A stretch of DNA of 64,000 bases from Ascaphus truei (GCA_036426205.1 CM071571.1:112537219-112601218); one strand, 5' to 3'; positions 1-12,802 are shown, numbered from the stretch's first letter. The notes: a model not told the origin generated them from the sequence alone. Numbers and translations are program-made.

Positions 1-24
1 AATATATAAGTGAGGGATATTATT

Positions 25-426
25 TAAGGCCGCGGACATGGTGCAGGGAAGAGCGTGAGCAGGCTGACGCTATGCTCTCTGTCTCAAGCAGGCTTTTTCG
101 TTGTCCCTGCCCAGGAAGGAATGAGCAGGGAAGGGTCAGCGGACGCAGTGTGACCGTGGGCGAGTGAGGAGGGCAAAATGGACGGACGGCCCTGAGGCGG
201 AGCGTGAAGGTGTGTAGTGCGCCACGTCAGTTGGTGCCGACATCATGGAATGCCATTGGATTTGGCAGCACGTGACCGGCCCTGTGCTTCCCTCAGTGGG
301 AAAACTAAAATTGGGTTGTCGGCTGAAATTCACAAAACCCATGAGCCTGCGAAGGAGAGAAAGCGTGCTGATAGGATAATATTCCTCAGCGAGCTCAGCC
401 CGGTCTTTTGACCAAGTCGAGGCTTA
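25..426. mobile_element. MITE with TAAGGCC termini, copy A
   Basis: This is the noisy duplicate of the MITE at 8875-9271. It begins TAAGGCCGCGGAC and ends near GTCGAGGCTTA, with several small deletions relative to copy B. It has no coding capacity. Confidence 0.6.
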
Positions 427-2241
427 CAGCAATGGAATTACTAATGCATGTAAAGAAAAAGAAAAGTGCCCAGTTTTTTTACAGCACCTGATGTTGAATG
501 ACCATATTCTAATTGTAATTAATTCACAAAAATCGGAATCTAATGAGATTTGCATGTTCCTTTCAGCTGAAGATTTATGCAATCGTTTTAAAAATGTAGA
601 TTCCTTTTTTTTTCTGTGAATGTAATCCAAATCCGCAAACTGATTCATTATGGCAGGGGGAGTACATAAATAGAATACACAAGTGCCAGCACTCACTGTC
701 TATAAGAAAAGCTCTACTAAAAGAGTATGCCTGAAATATGCAATGTTTTAATGAGAACACAAGTAAAAATGACTTGGAGTTGCAAATCACATTGGAAAGG
801 GGGGGAAGTGGGAGTGGGAAGGAAAGGAGTCAAGGTGACAACACTCTACAAAAAACAAAAGGAAGGGGAAAGCACACTAAAAGGATGAGGTGTACGGTAA
901 GAGGGGCAAACAACCGTTTTGAGGTGCTAACCTCTTTCTCAAGCCCGTTCCCTCTGATCCAAAGTACCAGAGGTACTTCCCTATATCCTCACTCCCCTAT
1001 ATACAATGCACCTGTCCTACAATAAGGAAACAACTGATATTGATCAGGTGAAGGCTATTGGTAATACAATACAGCAATACAGCAAAACAAGACAGCAATA
1101 AAGCAATCAAGATCCAGTAAAGACCCCCTGTATACCCTTAAAGTCTTTACAATAAGAATCAACAGTATATGAGCCAGCAAGGGATTAGCAACACAGAAGT
1201 AGTAATCCAGCCATAATGGGAGAAAAGCAAAAGGAGTCCAAGATAAAGCAAATGTGCAAGTCAAGAAAGCAACCCGTACTTTCCTGAGTCACTGCTCCTC
1301 TATGTCTTGCTACTGACAAGCGCTGGTTTAAGCTATTGCATTGTAGGCAGGTGTTTGGCTGGGGGTTGGTAAGGCCTTTTTGCTGCTGTTGTCAGGGTTT
1401 GTCCCTATGGGCATTGAAAAGCCAACAACAGTTCTCCCTCTCTGCCACCGGGACTGCTGCAACCTGCTGCGGTTTCTGATAAGGATTATCTGAAACCTGC
1501 TAATGATTAATCACCTGTTCTGTCCCCTTTCTTGCAGACAGCCCTATTTAAGACAGTTGTACTGTTTGTGGCTTGCATTCCAGAATGAATGGAAAAACAC
1601 AGACGGGGCCACTTGTGGGGACGTCAGAGCTGCAAGAGACGGGAGGAGACGACACCGGACAGCATTGGCGTTCAAAGATACCCTTTATGTGCCCAGAGTG
1701 GCAGTACAGGTGTGAGTACGCCCTCATGGGGGCTTTTTTATGTGTCATTATTAAAGGTGTTTTATTTAATACAACCATCAGACCCTTTTTGTCTCCTTCC
1801 CCCCCCCACCCCTTCCCGTTTTTCTTCCCCACCAGCTTAGCTTGGCTACCAGGCATTCATCATCTGAAGCTGCTGCAGAACACCATTGGTCAAATCTAGG
1901 GACACACTCCCTCATCTCTTTCGTTTTTTATCCAGTACTTCCTTGTCTTTTTATGTTTATTGCGTTACAGACCTCTGCTGTGGACATTGTTTGTCGGCCA
2001 TCAGCCCTGACCCTGCTTGTTCTGACCATCCATAACCTGCCACCAGCCCTGACACTCTGCATGTTCCTGATCATCTTTGCCTGACACCAGCCCTGACTCT
2101 GCTTCAATACTGACTATTTCTACATCCCTCTAGCCTGTCTTAGTAACTGAACTCCAGATCTGCAGCTGATCTCCATGACATGTCTACTATAAGTAGGTCA
2201 AACATTAACATTATTTACTTAATAAAACTGGTATCTTAACC
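427..2241. other. Noncoding stretch, noisy duplicate of 9272-11118
   Basis: Mostly AT-rich and noncoding, matching copy B element by element. A purine-rich patch lies near 795-860. No conserved protein, RNA gene or complete transposon is recognised. Confidence 0.6.
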
Positions 2242-2587
2242 CAGGGGGGCACAACGTTTTTCCCTGCGCCCCCTTGCGGTCGTTCCCTTCTCTCATTGCC
2301 CCCCTCCCCCAGCGCCACGCTTACCGGCCTATGGCGGCATGAATCATGTGCCATAGCAACGGGACGTCACAAGGACCTGCAGCGTCATTTGACGCTGTGT
2401 TGCCATGGCGACGCGTCTAAGAATTCGCCGGAGCCAAGGTAAAGTCAGGTTTCGAGGCCTCTCACTTCCCCGGCACTTAATTTAAATGCCTTCGGGAAGC
2501 GCGCAGGGCCTCTATAAATCCTGCAACACGCCGCAGTCAGTCTTGTGCCTCCCTGGGGGTCGCGCCCCACCACTTTGCGCACCGCTA
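2242..2587. mobile_element. hAT-like MITE, copy A
   Basis: Noisy duplicate of 11119-11473, starting CAGGGGGGCACAACG. See that entry for the terminal and target-site argument. Confidence 0.45.
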
Positions 2588-2786
2588 TCTTTACCATTAA
2601 CTTGCTCCTTCGTGCCCAGGGAGAGGACTCCTGGGATGATGCCGGCCTCACAGGCTTGGGGTTTCTTCTGTACTGTCTCTGTGTTTATTATATAAAAGAG
2701 ATACCAGTTATTAATATTACTATACTTACTAGACTACTAAGTACTACAACAACTAATACTTATCTACTATGAATAACAATAACAGT

Positions 2787-3190
2787 TGGAGAGTTCTCCA
2801 CGGTGCACTGAGCATGGGAGAGGTACTGGCCCACTTACGGACTCCCCGCCCCTTCCCCTTGACCGGTCGTTTTCCTGTTGTCATTTAGAGCAAGAGAAAT
2901 TTAAGGGAATATAAGAAGGTTTCACAGCCATCTCTCTGCTACCCTATCCATTTTGCCCCAGGGACCTCCCGCCAGCAGTGCCCCAATTCACCACTCATCT
3001 TGCCCTCTCCCACGTCCTTCATCCACCACTTCCTGCAGGTTCCCTCCCTTCTACCTACTCTACGCGCTTCCGGTTCTTGCTGTCACTTCCCCTCACCTTC
3101 TTTTGTTTTGGGTGCCCACGTGTACCGGGACAATAAGCCTACGGGATTTCTCGTCAACTGACTCCTGCCATTGTCTAAACTAGCCATGTA
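2787..3190 (+). pseudogene. Tx1-type LINE ORF2 tail, copy A, frameshifted
   Basis: Homologous to the 3' coding tail at 11681-12016 (starts WRVLHGALSMG) but broken by numerous indels, so no frame spans it. The 3' untranslated part and a degraded ACT/AAT tail follow to about 3620. Confidence 0.6.
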
Positions 3191-3710
3191 TAAGACCCAG
3201 GAAGCGGAAGCAGTGTTCTGACAGGGGTGGTGGTCCAACAACATCGTAGCCAATTGTTCCAGGCGTGGTGCACTCCCGTATCTGGCAGAGTACACGTACG
3301 CCGAGTCCCACTGGGACGGTTTTCTGAGTTGGCCTCCCAGTGGGCGTTTTTTAGGCGGTGGGGGGTCTCTGCTCGGTATCCCCCCCTTGACTACTCTGGA
3401 TTATTTTGTATTGCCCGTCCTTTTTAAGTGCACTTTATTTTATTTACAGGCAATTGTTGTTAGGTTTTAATTTTTTTATTTGTTGCTGGCTGATTTTATC
3501 TTTGTTCTAACTTGGCAACAAGTAGAATTGTGTTCAACTGATGGCCTGGTGCGGAATCAGTAAACAACCAGATCAAAATAGATACACTATACTAATATAA
3601 GTAATAACAATTAGTTTTATTTTTTTTTAAAAACCCCCCCCCAGGTGTCAGATCAGAGCACTTTTAAAATGTTACAATATGCACCAGTCTATTTAGTCCT
3701 TCAAGAAATG

Positions 3711-4071
3711 TGATGGCAGCGGCCGTTATTCGAACAATCTCGGCACACGATTTGAGTTATCGGTGCTCCACTCATTGCAGCATTAAACATTAGCCAATCG
3801 CCCCAGGCACCCCGAGCTTATCGCGGAGTTTTGATTTGAATTATGGATTTGTTTGTCGTTTGCAATAAAATGGAAAATTGTAATGTGTACAGTACATGTG
3901 GCTATGTGCTTAATTTCATGTTTTTTAACAAGCCAGAACAGTAAAAATTCATTTTCGCATTCGCCACGCTCGCATCTTAGAGCGGGGAGCTGGATTCATC
4001 CCCGCGGTTTCAATCGGTGGTTCCGGATGTACATGAGCGTGAAGGTACGAAATAACGGTCGCTACCATCAG
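3711..4071. mobile_element. Inverted-repeat MITE, copy A
   Basis: Noisy duplicate of the MITE at 12444-12802. The GGCCGTTATTCG and CGAAATAACGG ends are still recognisable. Confidence 0.6.
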
Positions 4072-4318
4072 TAATTCAAGAGTAGAAAACCAAAGAAAAA
4101 AGCATTCATTTTTACCATCAGTGATTCCTCAAAACAGAAAAATGATGGGGATTTCTCAGTGATGTTTTAATCATATAGAAAAAAGAAGAATATTAAATAT
4201 TAAAAACTAAAGATCTGTGTCAATAGTTCCAAGGACGGTTAAACATACAAAGAGAAAACATGGAGATCCCTAGATATTGCACTCAACTTATTGATCATAT
4301 AATAGTAAACTGTGTTGT

Positions 4319-5395
4319 TGTCACGTGATGTTGTGCTACGCCCACAAACCTAGGGTTTCGAACGAGTGGCTGATGGTGGGGTTATATAAGGCACCGACCT
4401 TAGACCGCAGCAGGCTGATCGGATTGCGAAGTTCGTTGTCGTACGTAGCAGGTTCAGGACTGGAGAAGGCAGCCATCGTCCGTGGACAAGCCATTGTCAG
4501 GGACTGGAGAAGTGCAGCATCGTCAGTGGACAAGCCAGGTCAGGAATGGAGACATCAGGAATAAACGTTGTTCAAGCAGGAGTTTGGAAACCCAGGTAGT
4601 CAGGCGTTCCCACGCTTAGCTTAGGAGGCGGGATTAGGACACTGCGCGTAGGAGGCAGTACAGGCGCATGGTGTGGTGGGTATCAAGGAAGTGATTGATA
4701 GGTAGACCGGATGTGGGACAACACATCAGGAAGCAAGTGGTTAGTATCAGTGCTCGCCACAAGAGTCCTGAGCGGGGGCTGGAGAAATCCTCCACTTCAG
4801 CGCGAGAACCAGGACACGGCCTCTGACAGTAGACGAATGAGCAGCGGACCCAGGAACCAGGGGAGGCTGAAGGCAGTGCATGGGGGGAACCTGCTTCAGC
4901 ACAGGAGACAGGAACAGACGCTGTTATGACACTAGCAGTCGGTCTCTTCAGGAAACAAGGAGCTGAACTACAACAAGGAGAGTACTCCGCTTAGCAAGGA
5001 GACAAGGAACCGACAGCGCTGACACTAGCCGCCGGGTCAGGCATACCAGGATAATCAGGAAATACAGGCCCTGCATAAGACTAGCAGCAGGCACAGGAAA
5101 CTAGGGCAATAACAACTAGAGAGGGTTAATACATACACACGACAAAGCCAAGGGCTTGTTATGGAGAACACTAGTGACATCAAGGAAGGACTATGTACGG
5201 CATGGAGAGCATCTGTGGGAGGGCTTGTTCTTAAAGGTTAGAGAAAACAATAGCAGAAGGGGCGGCTGTGACAGCATACGGAATGAAAGTGAACCAGGTG
5301 GAGCTGGTGTAGTGAATACAGGAACAGTTTTTCCAAGACCTGCCAAAGGTATTAGAGCAAGGTAAGCCAGTAACTGAGGTGTGGGATCCATTACA
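4319..5395 (-). mobile_element. LTR of the non-autonomous element, copy A
   Basis: Duplicate of the LTR at 13057-14084. It starts TGTCACG on the plus strand and ends near TTACA, and the preceding bases again read GTTGT, so the duplicated block includes the insertion junction. The interior follows from 5396 to 6932 with the polypurine tract (C-run on the plus strand) at 5399-5411. Confidence 0.8.
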
Positions 5396-6932
5396 TTACC
5401 CCCCCCCCCTTTACGTGAGACCTCTGGCGCGAAACATGACACATCTAGGTTTGGGGGGAGACCTGGAATTATCCCTGAAAGTCTAGGAAGGTAGGGGTGT
5501 AAAGTTGTGTGGTCCAGAAGACTGGGGCACTCTTTGTGTATTCTCCCAACTCCCCAGTAAAGAACTCGGCCAGACAGGGACATCAGGTTCTCGGAGAGAG
5601 GACATCGAGGTGTTCCTAAAGTTTTTTTAGGAGTGGAACAAGGAAGATCCATAAACTGACGAGGCAGTTCCTTGGTGAGTACCAAAAGCCCTAAGGGAGA
5701 GGAGAGGCAGAAGGAACCTCAGAAGTGGGTGGAGAGAAAACACGGGGAAAGGGTAGAGATAAGCGAAACGCGGAGTGAGGGGAGCGGGAATAAAGGGACT
5801 GAGATCGCCAAGTACCAGGGGTACAGGGTGTCCAGAGCAGCAGAAACGGCCAGAAGACCCACCACTGGGAGCCCAGTCTTTAAGTAATGGGACCAGACGT
5901 TCAGCGATAAGCAGAACCGAGAAGCTGGAGAGAATTTTAATGGAGAACCTATTCCGGGCGATTAGGAGGAATAAAGCATACAAGTAAAGGATTGCGGGAG
6001 GAAAGGGGAGAGTCCGGACTAGAATAAGTGAGGAAGTATCGTGCGGGAAGGCTCAGAAGAAACAGAGGGCATGAAAAGCTGGTAGAGGAGGGAAGGAGGG
6101 GAAAGGCGTGAGGGGGGCAGGAATTGACACGGTATTGAGTATGGACACCGGTGACAAGGCACGAAGTTAAAGCCAGCATAGAGACAAAAATCTGGGATAC
6201 ATTACAGAGTAATTTCCAACACAGAGGGGAAATAACAAGGCAACAGAAGGTTACGAGGGGAAACACCATGGTTTAGCAGCGGACAGAGAAGTCAATCAGA
6301 AGCTGGAGCTCCCAACTTACTGTAGAACCCTAAGGTGGGAGATGGTATGTCGGGGAGTAGGAATAGGATTTGGGGCTTTTCTTTAATATCAGCAACTTTG
6401 AGAATCGGCATAGAGCCAAGGGTAGCGGTATGGAGGGGAGCTAAAAAATCAGAAGCGGAAGTATGTACTTCAGTTGAAAGGGACCTTGAGTGACTACCAA
6501 AAACAGCAGCGAGTGTAAAGGAATTGACTACGGAAGCTGGGGCTCTGAATCCATAACAGAAACCCTGCTCGCAAAACAGGGGTACGAAGGAGAACATAGC
6601 ATCAGGAATGGTGCCTGGAATCGTGATAGGGTTAATGGAGAGTAATGATGCGGAGTTAAAGAGACAAATAAGCGGTTAAGTAGTTGGAACCCGTGGAAAC
6701 TTCATCAATAGGCAGAAACCTTTGAAGTAAAAGGAGAAGAGAGGTCTTTCCAAAACCGCAAGGGGCCCTAAAACAGGGGTTGTGTCATGACAAAAAAACA
6801 GAATTAGGAGTTTGCTACATGCAAAAAAAATTTGATAAGGGACTTTAGCCAGTGGTGAGGGTGTCAGGGTTGACTAGGGAGAAAATCCGATATAGTGATA
6901 ATTGACTAGAATCAAATCACTGAGGTTCTGGT
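5396..6932 (-). pseudogene. Interior of the non-autonomous LTR element, copy A (partial)
   Basis: Corresponds to 14085-15432, the C-terminal part of the Ser/Pro/Thr-rich ORF. In copy B this is one 494-codon frame; here it is cut into short frames by indels and ends abruptly at about 6932. It should not be annotated as an independent gene. Confidence 0.75.
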
Positions 6933-8851
6933 AGACACGCGAAGCATTGCAGCCTATTAAATCCTAATCATTATCATTTAACAGATCAGCCGCCCGTCAG
7001 CCAGGCATGAACCCAGGCTGGGAAGGCAAACGCAACGGGGCTTGTCAGAGGTGAGGAGCGGCGCATTCCAGGTATCTGCCAGGTACATACTGGGTATTTG
7101 CTCGAATAAAGTGTGTCGGTGCAGTACTATCCCTGCAGGGTTAAATGGCAGTATACTGAGATCTACCAAGCGGATATTCAGCTCCTGACTTCTGTCCCTC
7201 AATAACATACCCCTACTTCACTATGGGGGGAGAGAGGTGGGGGAGAGAAAATAACAGAGTGAAAGAAGACCCTCGGCATTTACCTGAGCTGTCCCTATGG
7301 GAGCGTAATCCGCGATGTCTCTGAGCCTGATGGCTGTGTGCATGCCGCTCTGCACTCTGCGCTGCTCGTCGGGAGGAAAAACAAGCCTGACTCGATCAGC
7401 ATGATGTAAGCCTTGATTACAGGGCTTCTTTTTCTGTGATAAATATATTTTTTATTAGTACCATCTGCACTATCCTGGTCTTTCTTATTTCCCTGGGTGC
7501 TACTGAACTGTGTGCACATCCACCCACATTTGCCACAGTTTTGGAAATGCCTTTATATTTCTTACGTTTGTGAGTATAATTATTGGAGGTTCCACACATG
7601 AGCCTAAATTGTCCTACAGTACTGTTCTATGTCAGTTCTCTTCTCTCCTTTTTTGTTACATCCCTCGCTCCCCTAATTTTCGTGAATACCTACAACTGCC
7701 AAACTCTCTCCACTAAAGCAGCACTACACGAACTGAAAGACCAGACTATTCAGATTTAAACCACCCAAACTCATCCATCTCTCCTATATACCTGATCTTT
7801 TACTGCAACTGTTTCCTTTAAGATAGCATATGGACTAAACACATTTACACTGTGATGGTCATACAGTGGTTTAGGACAGCACCTTCAGTACCTTCAGCAA
7901 TTGCTACATTACAGATGTACAGTAGCAGGATTAATTGTTCCCTTTTGGTGGATATGGCGAGATATGTTGTAATATTCTGCACCAAGACTTCTTTTGAATT
8001 CTTTAAAACTCAGGGATACAAAATGTTGTGTTTTCTTGGAGAACAATAAAGCCTGCAACATTTGCACATGCATACTGTATTTTTGAAACAACTCCACTCT
8101 GTATGTTCATAAATACCACACATATAATCTAGTAGAGTAATGTTTAACTCATGCTTTCTTTGAATATCAGCTGAAAAATGATATCATAGCATATTTTCAT
8201 AATGTGCAAAGCAGTTAACACAAAGTAGAGTCACGTTAGACCAAAGTAACAAGAACTATGGGAAATATAAACCTCAAAGGCATATTTAGCACATTTGAAA
8301 ATCACATATTTAATTCATGATTAAAGTATCCTATGCCAAAGGTTATTTTCCCATTGAAGTGTTACACTTAAATTATGTTTAAACATGCTGATGAGCTGTT
8401 CTCTCTCCACTTTTTTCCATTTTAAGCAAGAAAATCAATGCACTGGGTGCCGCTACATAATTTTAACATTTAATTCTAGTTGCTGTCAGTAATTGCTTGA
8501 TCTTTTTTTATATGAATTAGTGTAGCTGAAAAAAGCTATGTAACTCATGAACATGACTTTATGAATACAAAGTATGGATATTGTAGTTAGAATATTTAAA
8601 ACAAATGTAAATTGGCACTGTATGGTCTGAAAATTATAGATACATTATTTGTCATACATTATAAAACTAAAACCAAGAGTTCTTATAAAAGGATTCGTTA
8701 TTTTATTATTTTACTATGAGGAAAATTGTACAACTATTAGTATTAAATGCATGTATTTAGATTTGTAAGTTTTGATAAAATTGCTATGCTTCAAAATATA
8801 AAGTACAATTAAAGAATGCTAAAATATCAAGTGTAGTATTTACTGTAGCAG
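6933..8851. other. Spacer between the two duplicate blocks, no gene seen
   Basis: Single-copy in this window and AT-rich after about 7350. No conserved frame, RNA gene or terminal repeat is visible. The first ~270 bases are more GC-balanced and could be a repeat fragment, but nothing identifies it. Confidence 0.5.
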
Positions 8852-8874
8852 AATTATAAAGTGAGGGATAATTC

Positions 8875-9271
8875 TAAGGCCGCGGACATGGTGCAGGGAA
8901 GAGCGCTGAGCAGCGCTGACGCTCATGCTCTCCTGCTCAAGCAGGAGCTTTTTCGTGTCCCTGCATGAGCGTCAGCGAGTGCGCTTGTGTGCCGGGTGGG
9001 AGGCGGGCAGGAGGCGGGCCTGGAGGCGGAGCGGGAGGCGGTGCTAGTGCGCCACGTCACGGTGCCGACATCATGGACTGCCATTGGCTTCTGGCAGTCA
9101 CGTGACCGGCCCTGTGCTTCCCTCAGTGGGAAAACTAAAATTGGGTTGTCGGCTGAAATTCCACACACCTCCGCACGCCTGCGGAAGCGCCGTCTAAAGC
9201 CGTGCTGATAGGGATAATATTTCCCCTCAGCGCAGCTCAGCACGGTCTTTTTGACCAAGTCCGAGGCCTTA
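8875..9271. mobile_element. MITE with TAAGGCC...GGCCTTA inverted termini
   Basis: The termini TAAGGCCGCGGACATGGT and ACCAAGTCCGAGGCCTTA are imperfect inverted repeats (about 16 of 19 positions). The interior carries a strong nested hairpin at 8913-8982. The element is short and noncoding, as expected for a MITE. The superfamily is not clear because no convincing target duplication is visible. Confidence 0.6.
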
Positions 9272-11118
9272 CAGCAATGGAATTTACTAATGCATGTAAG
9301 AAAAAGAAAAGTGCCCAGTTTTTTTACAGCACCTGTATGTTGAAATGACCAATATTCTAATTGTAATTAATTCACAAAAATCTGAATCTAATGCAGATTT
9401 GCATGTTCCTTTCAGCTGAAGATTTATGCAGATCCGTTTTAAAAATGTAGATTCCTTTTTTTTTTCTGTGAATGTAATCCAAATCCGCAAACTGATTCAT
9501 TATGGCAGGGGGAGTACATAAATAGAATACACAAGTGTCCCAGCACTCACTGTCTATAAAGAAAAGCTCTACTAAAAGAGTATGCCTGAAATATGCAATG
9601 TTTTAATGAGAACACAAGTAAAAAATGACTTGGAGTTGCACATCACATTGGAAAGGGGAAGGGGAGTGGGAAAGGGAAAGGAGTCAAGGTGACAACACTC
9701 TACAAAAACAAGGGGGGAAAGCACACTAAAAGGATGAGGGTATGTACAGTAAGAGGGGCAACAACCGTTTTGAGGTGCTAACCTCTTTCTCAAGCCCGTT
9801 CCCTCTGATCCAAAGTGACCCAGAGGTACTTCCCTATATCCTCACTCCCCTATATACAATGCACCCTGTCCTACAATAAGGAACAACTGAATATCTGATC
9901 AGGTAAGGCTATTGGTAATACAGATACAGCAATACAGCAAACGAAGACAGCAATAAAGCAATCAAGATCCAGTAAAGACCCCCTGTATACCCTTAAATGT
10001 CCTACAATAAGAATCAACAGTATATGAGCTCAGGCAAGGTTATTAGCAACACAGAAGTAGTAATCCAGCAATAATGGAGAAACAGCAAAAGGAGTCCAAG
10101 ATAAAGCAATATGTGCAAGTCAAGAAAGCAACCCGTACTTTCCTGAGTCACTGCTCCTCTATGTCTCTGCTACTGACAAGCGCTGGTTTAAGCTATTGCA
10201 TTGTAGGCAGTGTTTGGCTGGGGGTTGGTAAGGCCTTCTGCTGCTGTGTCAGGGTTGTCCCTAGTGGGCATTGAAAAGCCAACCAACAGTTCTCCCTCTC
10301 TGCCACCGGGACTGCTGCAACCTGCTGCGGTTTCTGATAAGGCATTATCTGAAACCTGCTAATGATTTAATCACCTGCTTCTGTCCCTTTCTTGCAGACA
10401 GCCCTATTTAAGACGTGTCCTGTATATTGTGGCTTATTCCAGAATGAATGGAAATAACACAGCGGCCACTTGTGGGGACCGTCAGAGACTGCCAGAGACG
10501 GAGGAGACGCACACCGGACAGCATTGGCTGTAAAGATACCCTTATGTGCCCCGAGTGGCAGTACAGAGTGTGAGTACGCCCTCATGGGGGCTTTTTTATG
10601 TGTCATTTATTAAAGGTGTTTTATATTACTACACCATCAGACCCTTCTTTGTCTCCTTCCCCCCCCCCCCCCCTTCCCGTTTTTCTTCCCCACCAGCTCT
10701 AGCTTGGCTACCAGGCAGTTCATCATCTGAAGCTGCTGCAGAACACCATTGGTCAAATCTAGGACACACTCCCTCATCTCTTGCGTTTTTATTCCAGTAC
10801 TTCCTTGTTGCTTTTATGTTCTATTGCTGTTACAGACCTCTGCCTGTTGCTGACCATTGTTTGTCGGCCATCAGCCCTGACCCCTGCTTGTTCCTGACCA
10901 TCCATAACCTGCCACCAGCCCTGACCTCTGCATGTTCCTGATCATCCTTTGCCTGCCACCAGCCCTGACTCTGCTTCAATACTGACTATTTCTACATCCC
11001 TGCTAGCCTGTCTTAGTAACTGAACTCCAGATCTGCAGCTGATCTCCATGACATGCTATACTATACAGTAGGTCAAACATTTATACATTATTTACTTAAT
11101 AAAACTGGTATCTTAACC
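9272..11118. other. Noncoding stretch without recognised gene
   Basis: Low-complexity features only: a purine-rich patch around 9645-9735, a C-run at 10662-10674 and scattered A/T runs. On the minus strand at 9762-9796 a degenerate hammerhead-like fold (CTTGAGA, short stem, AAAAC) resembles those at 27783 and 49968. No conserved coding frame is seen. Confidence 0.5.
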
Positions 11119-11473
11119 CAGGGGGGCACAAACGTTTTTCCCTGCGCCCCCCTTGCGGTCGTTCCCTTCTCTCCATGCCCCCACCTCCCCCAGCCCCGCT
11201 TACCTCGGCTCTGGCGGCATGACATCATGTTGCCATAGCAACGGGACGTCACATGACCTCGCAGCGTCATTTGACGCTGTGTTGCCATGGCGACGCGTCT
11301 AAGAATTCGCCGGAGCCAAGGTAAGTCAGGTTTACAGAGGCCTTCTCCACTTCCCCGGCACTTAATTTAAAGTGCCTTCGGGAAGCGCGCAGGGCCTCTA
11401 TAAATCCTGCAACCCGCCGCAGTCAGTCTTGTGCCTCCCCTGGGGGTCGCGCCCCCCACTTTGCGCACCGCTA
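11119..11473. mobile_element. hAT-like non-autonomous element
   Basis: It begins CAGGGGGGCACAAACG and ends near CTTTGCGCACCGCTA, a partial inverted match. The flanks are TCTTAACC (11111-11118) and TCTTTACC (11474-11481), a 7-of-8 match fitting the 8-bp target duplication of hAT elements. The interior is GC-rich with a CGTCATTTGACG dyad. It is noncoding. Family assignment is inferred from TSD length and the CAGGG terminus. Confidence 0.5.
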
Positions 11474-11603
11474 TCTTTACCATTAACCTTGCTCCTTCTG
11501 TGCCCAGGGAGAGGACTCCTTGGGCTGATGCCTGGCCTCACAGGCTTGGGCTCTTCTTCTGTACTGTCTCTGTGTTTATTATATAAAAGATATACCAGTT
11601 TAT

Positions 11604-11667
11604 TAATATTTACTACTACTACTATTACTACTAATACTACAACAACTACTACTAATACTACTATGAA
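11604..11667. repeat. ACT/ACA trinucleotide microsatellite
   Basis: Runs of ACT interspersed with ATT and ACA units immediately precede the LINE tail fragment. With the similar array at 12323 they bracket the fragment, suggesting a tail-to-tail series of LINE insertions at a simple-repeat target. Confidence 0.7.
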
Positions 11668-11680
11668 TAACAATAACAGT

Positions 11681-12016
11681 TGGAGAGTTCTCCACGGTGC
11701 ACTGAGCATGGGAGAGTACTTGGCCCACTTCACGGACTCCCCCGCCACCTTCCCCTTCTGTGGCGAGCGGGAGTCCGTGTACCATATTTATTTTAGGTGC
11801 GCCAGAGTGCAGCCCCTCTTATCCACCTTGAGGGGCCTTCTACTGCAGTTCTTGCTGCACTTTTCCCCTCACCTTCTTTTTGTTTTTGGGTGCCCAGTGT
11901 ACCGGGACAATAAGCCTAGGGATTTCCTCGTCAACCTGCTCCTGCCATTGTCTAAACTAGCCATTTATAAGACCAGGAAGCAGTGTTTGACAGGGTGGTC
12001 CCAACAAACATCGTAG
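11681..12016 (+). pseudogene. C-terminal tail of a Tx1-type LINE ORF2
   Basis: About 111 codons starting WRVLHGALSMGEYLAHF and continuing through a CPFCGERE-like zinc-binding region (here FPFCGERESVYHIYFRC), then hydrophobic C-terminal residues. The Cys/His arrangement CxER...H...RC after a Trp-Arg-x-Leu-His-Gly start is characteristic of the C-terminal end of Tx1-type LINE ORF2 proteins. The endonuclease and RT are absent, so this is a 5'-truncated copy, the usual product of abortive target-primed reverse transcription. The first Cys of the zinc motif reads Phe (FPFC), consistent with decay. Upstream codons of the same open frame come from the MITE and microsatellite and are not part of the protein. 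Confidence 0.7.
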
Positions 12017-12322
12017 CCATGTTCCAGGCGCTGGTGCACTCCCGTATCTGGCAGAGTACACGTACGCCGAGTCCACTGGGACGGTTTCTGAGTTTGCCTC
12101 CCAGTGGGCGTTAGGCGGGGTGCTCTGCTCGGTATCCCCTACTCTGGATTATTTTGTATTGACCCTTCATTTTTAGTGCACTTTATTTTATTTACAGTGC
12201 ACTTGTTGTTGGTTTAATTTTTATATTTGTTTGGCTGATTTATCTTTGTTCTACTTGGCAACAAGTAGAATTGCTGTTCAACTGATTGGCCGGCGAATCA
12301 GTAAAACCAGATCAAAATAGAC
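12017..12322 (+). other. 3' untranslated part of the Tx1-type LINE copy
   Basis: Noncoding stretch between the LINE stop codon and the simple-repeat tail. It contains no polyadenylation-tail run and ends directly in the ACT/AAT array, a tail type used by several LINE clades. Confidence 0.55.
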
Positions 12323-12362
12323 TACTACTACTACTAATAATAATAATAACAATTATTATTAT
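12323..12362. repeat. ACT/AAT tail microsatellite of the LINE copy
   Basis: ACT units switch to AAT/AAC units directly at the LINE 3' end. Confidence 0.7.
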
Positions 12363-12443
12363 TTCTTTTTTTAACCCCAGGTTGTCAGAGCACTTTAAAA
12401 TGTTACAATATGCACCATGTTTATTTAGTCCTTCATAGAAATG

Positions 12444-12802
12444 CTGATGGAGCGGCCGTTATTCGAACACATCTCGGCACCGATTTTGAGTTATCGGCTG
12501 TTCCCCATGCAGCATTAACATAGCCAATCGCCCCAGGCACCCGCGCTTATCGCGGATGTTTTGTTTGAATTTCATGGATTCTGTTTGTTCGTTTGCAATA
12601 AAATGGATAAATTGTAATGTGTACAGTACTGTGCTACTGTGCTAATTTCATGTTTTTAACAGCCAGAACAGTAAAATTCATTTTTCTGCATTCGCCACGC
12701 TCGCATCTTAGAGCGGGGAGGCTGGAATTCATCCCGCGGTTTCAAATCGGGGTTCCGATGTACATGATGCGTGAAGTGTACGAATAACGGCCGCTCCATC
12801 AG
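12444..12802. mobile_element. MITE with perfect 22-bp inverted termini
   Basis: The left end CTGATGGAGCGGCCGTTATTCG is the exact reverse complement of the right end at 12781-12802. The interior is about 315 bp, noncoding, with GC-rich subterminal parts and an AT-rich centre. Flanks do not show an obvious target duplication, so the superfamily is left open. Confidence 0.75.

Larger units (their letters stand above)
1..6932. repeat. Duplicated block, noisy copy A
   Basis: The sequence parallels 8852-15432 from its first bases until about 6932, where similarity stops abruptly inside an LTR element. Element order is identical (MITE, unique stretch, hAT-like MITE, LINE tail, inverted-repeat MITE, LTR, LTR-element interior). 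Copy A differs mainly by scattered 1-3 base insertions and deletions, many in homopolymers, rather than substitutions. Open frames present in copy B are therefore broken here. This pattern is typical of gap-filling with uncorrected long reads. A genuine tandem duplication is possible but would not explain the indel bias. Genes should be read from copy B. Confidence 0.9.

Noticed and set aside
5191..5685. 164-codon minus-strand ORF in copy A
   Set aside because: Crosses the LTR/interior boundary in an indel-rich duplicate; not maintained in copy B.
11372..11680. N-terminal half of the 214-codon plus-strand ORF
   Set aside because: Translates the hAT-like MITE and ACT microsatellite; only the part from 11681 is LINE protein.
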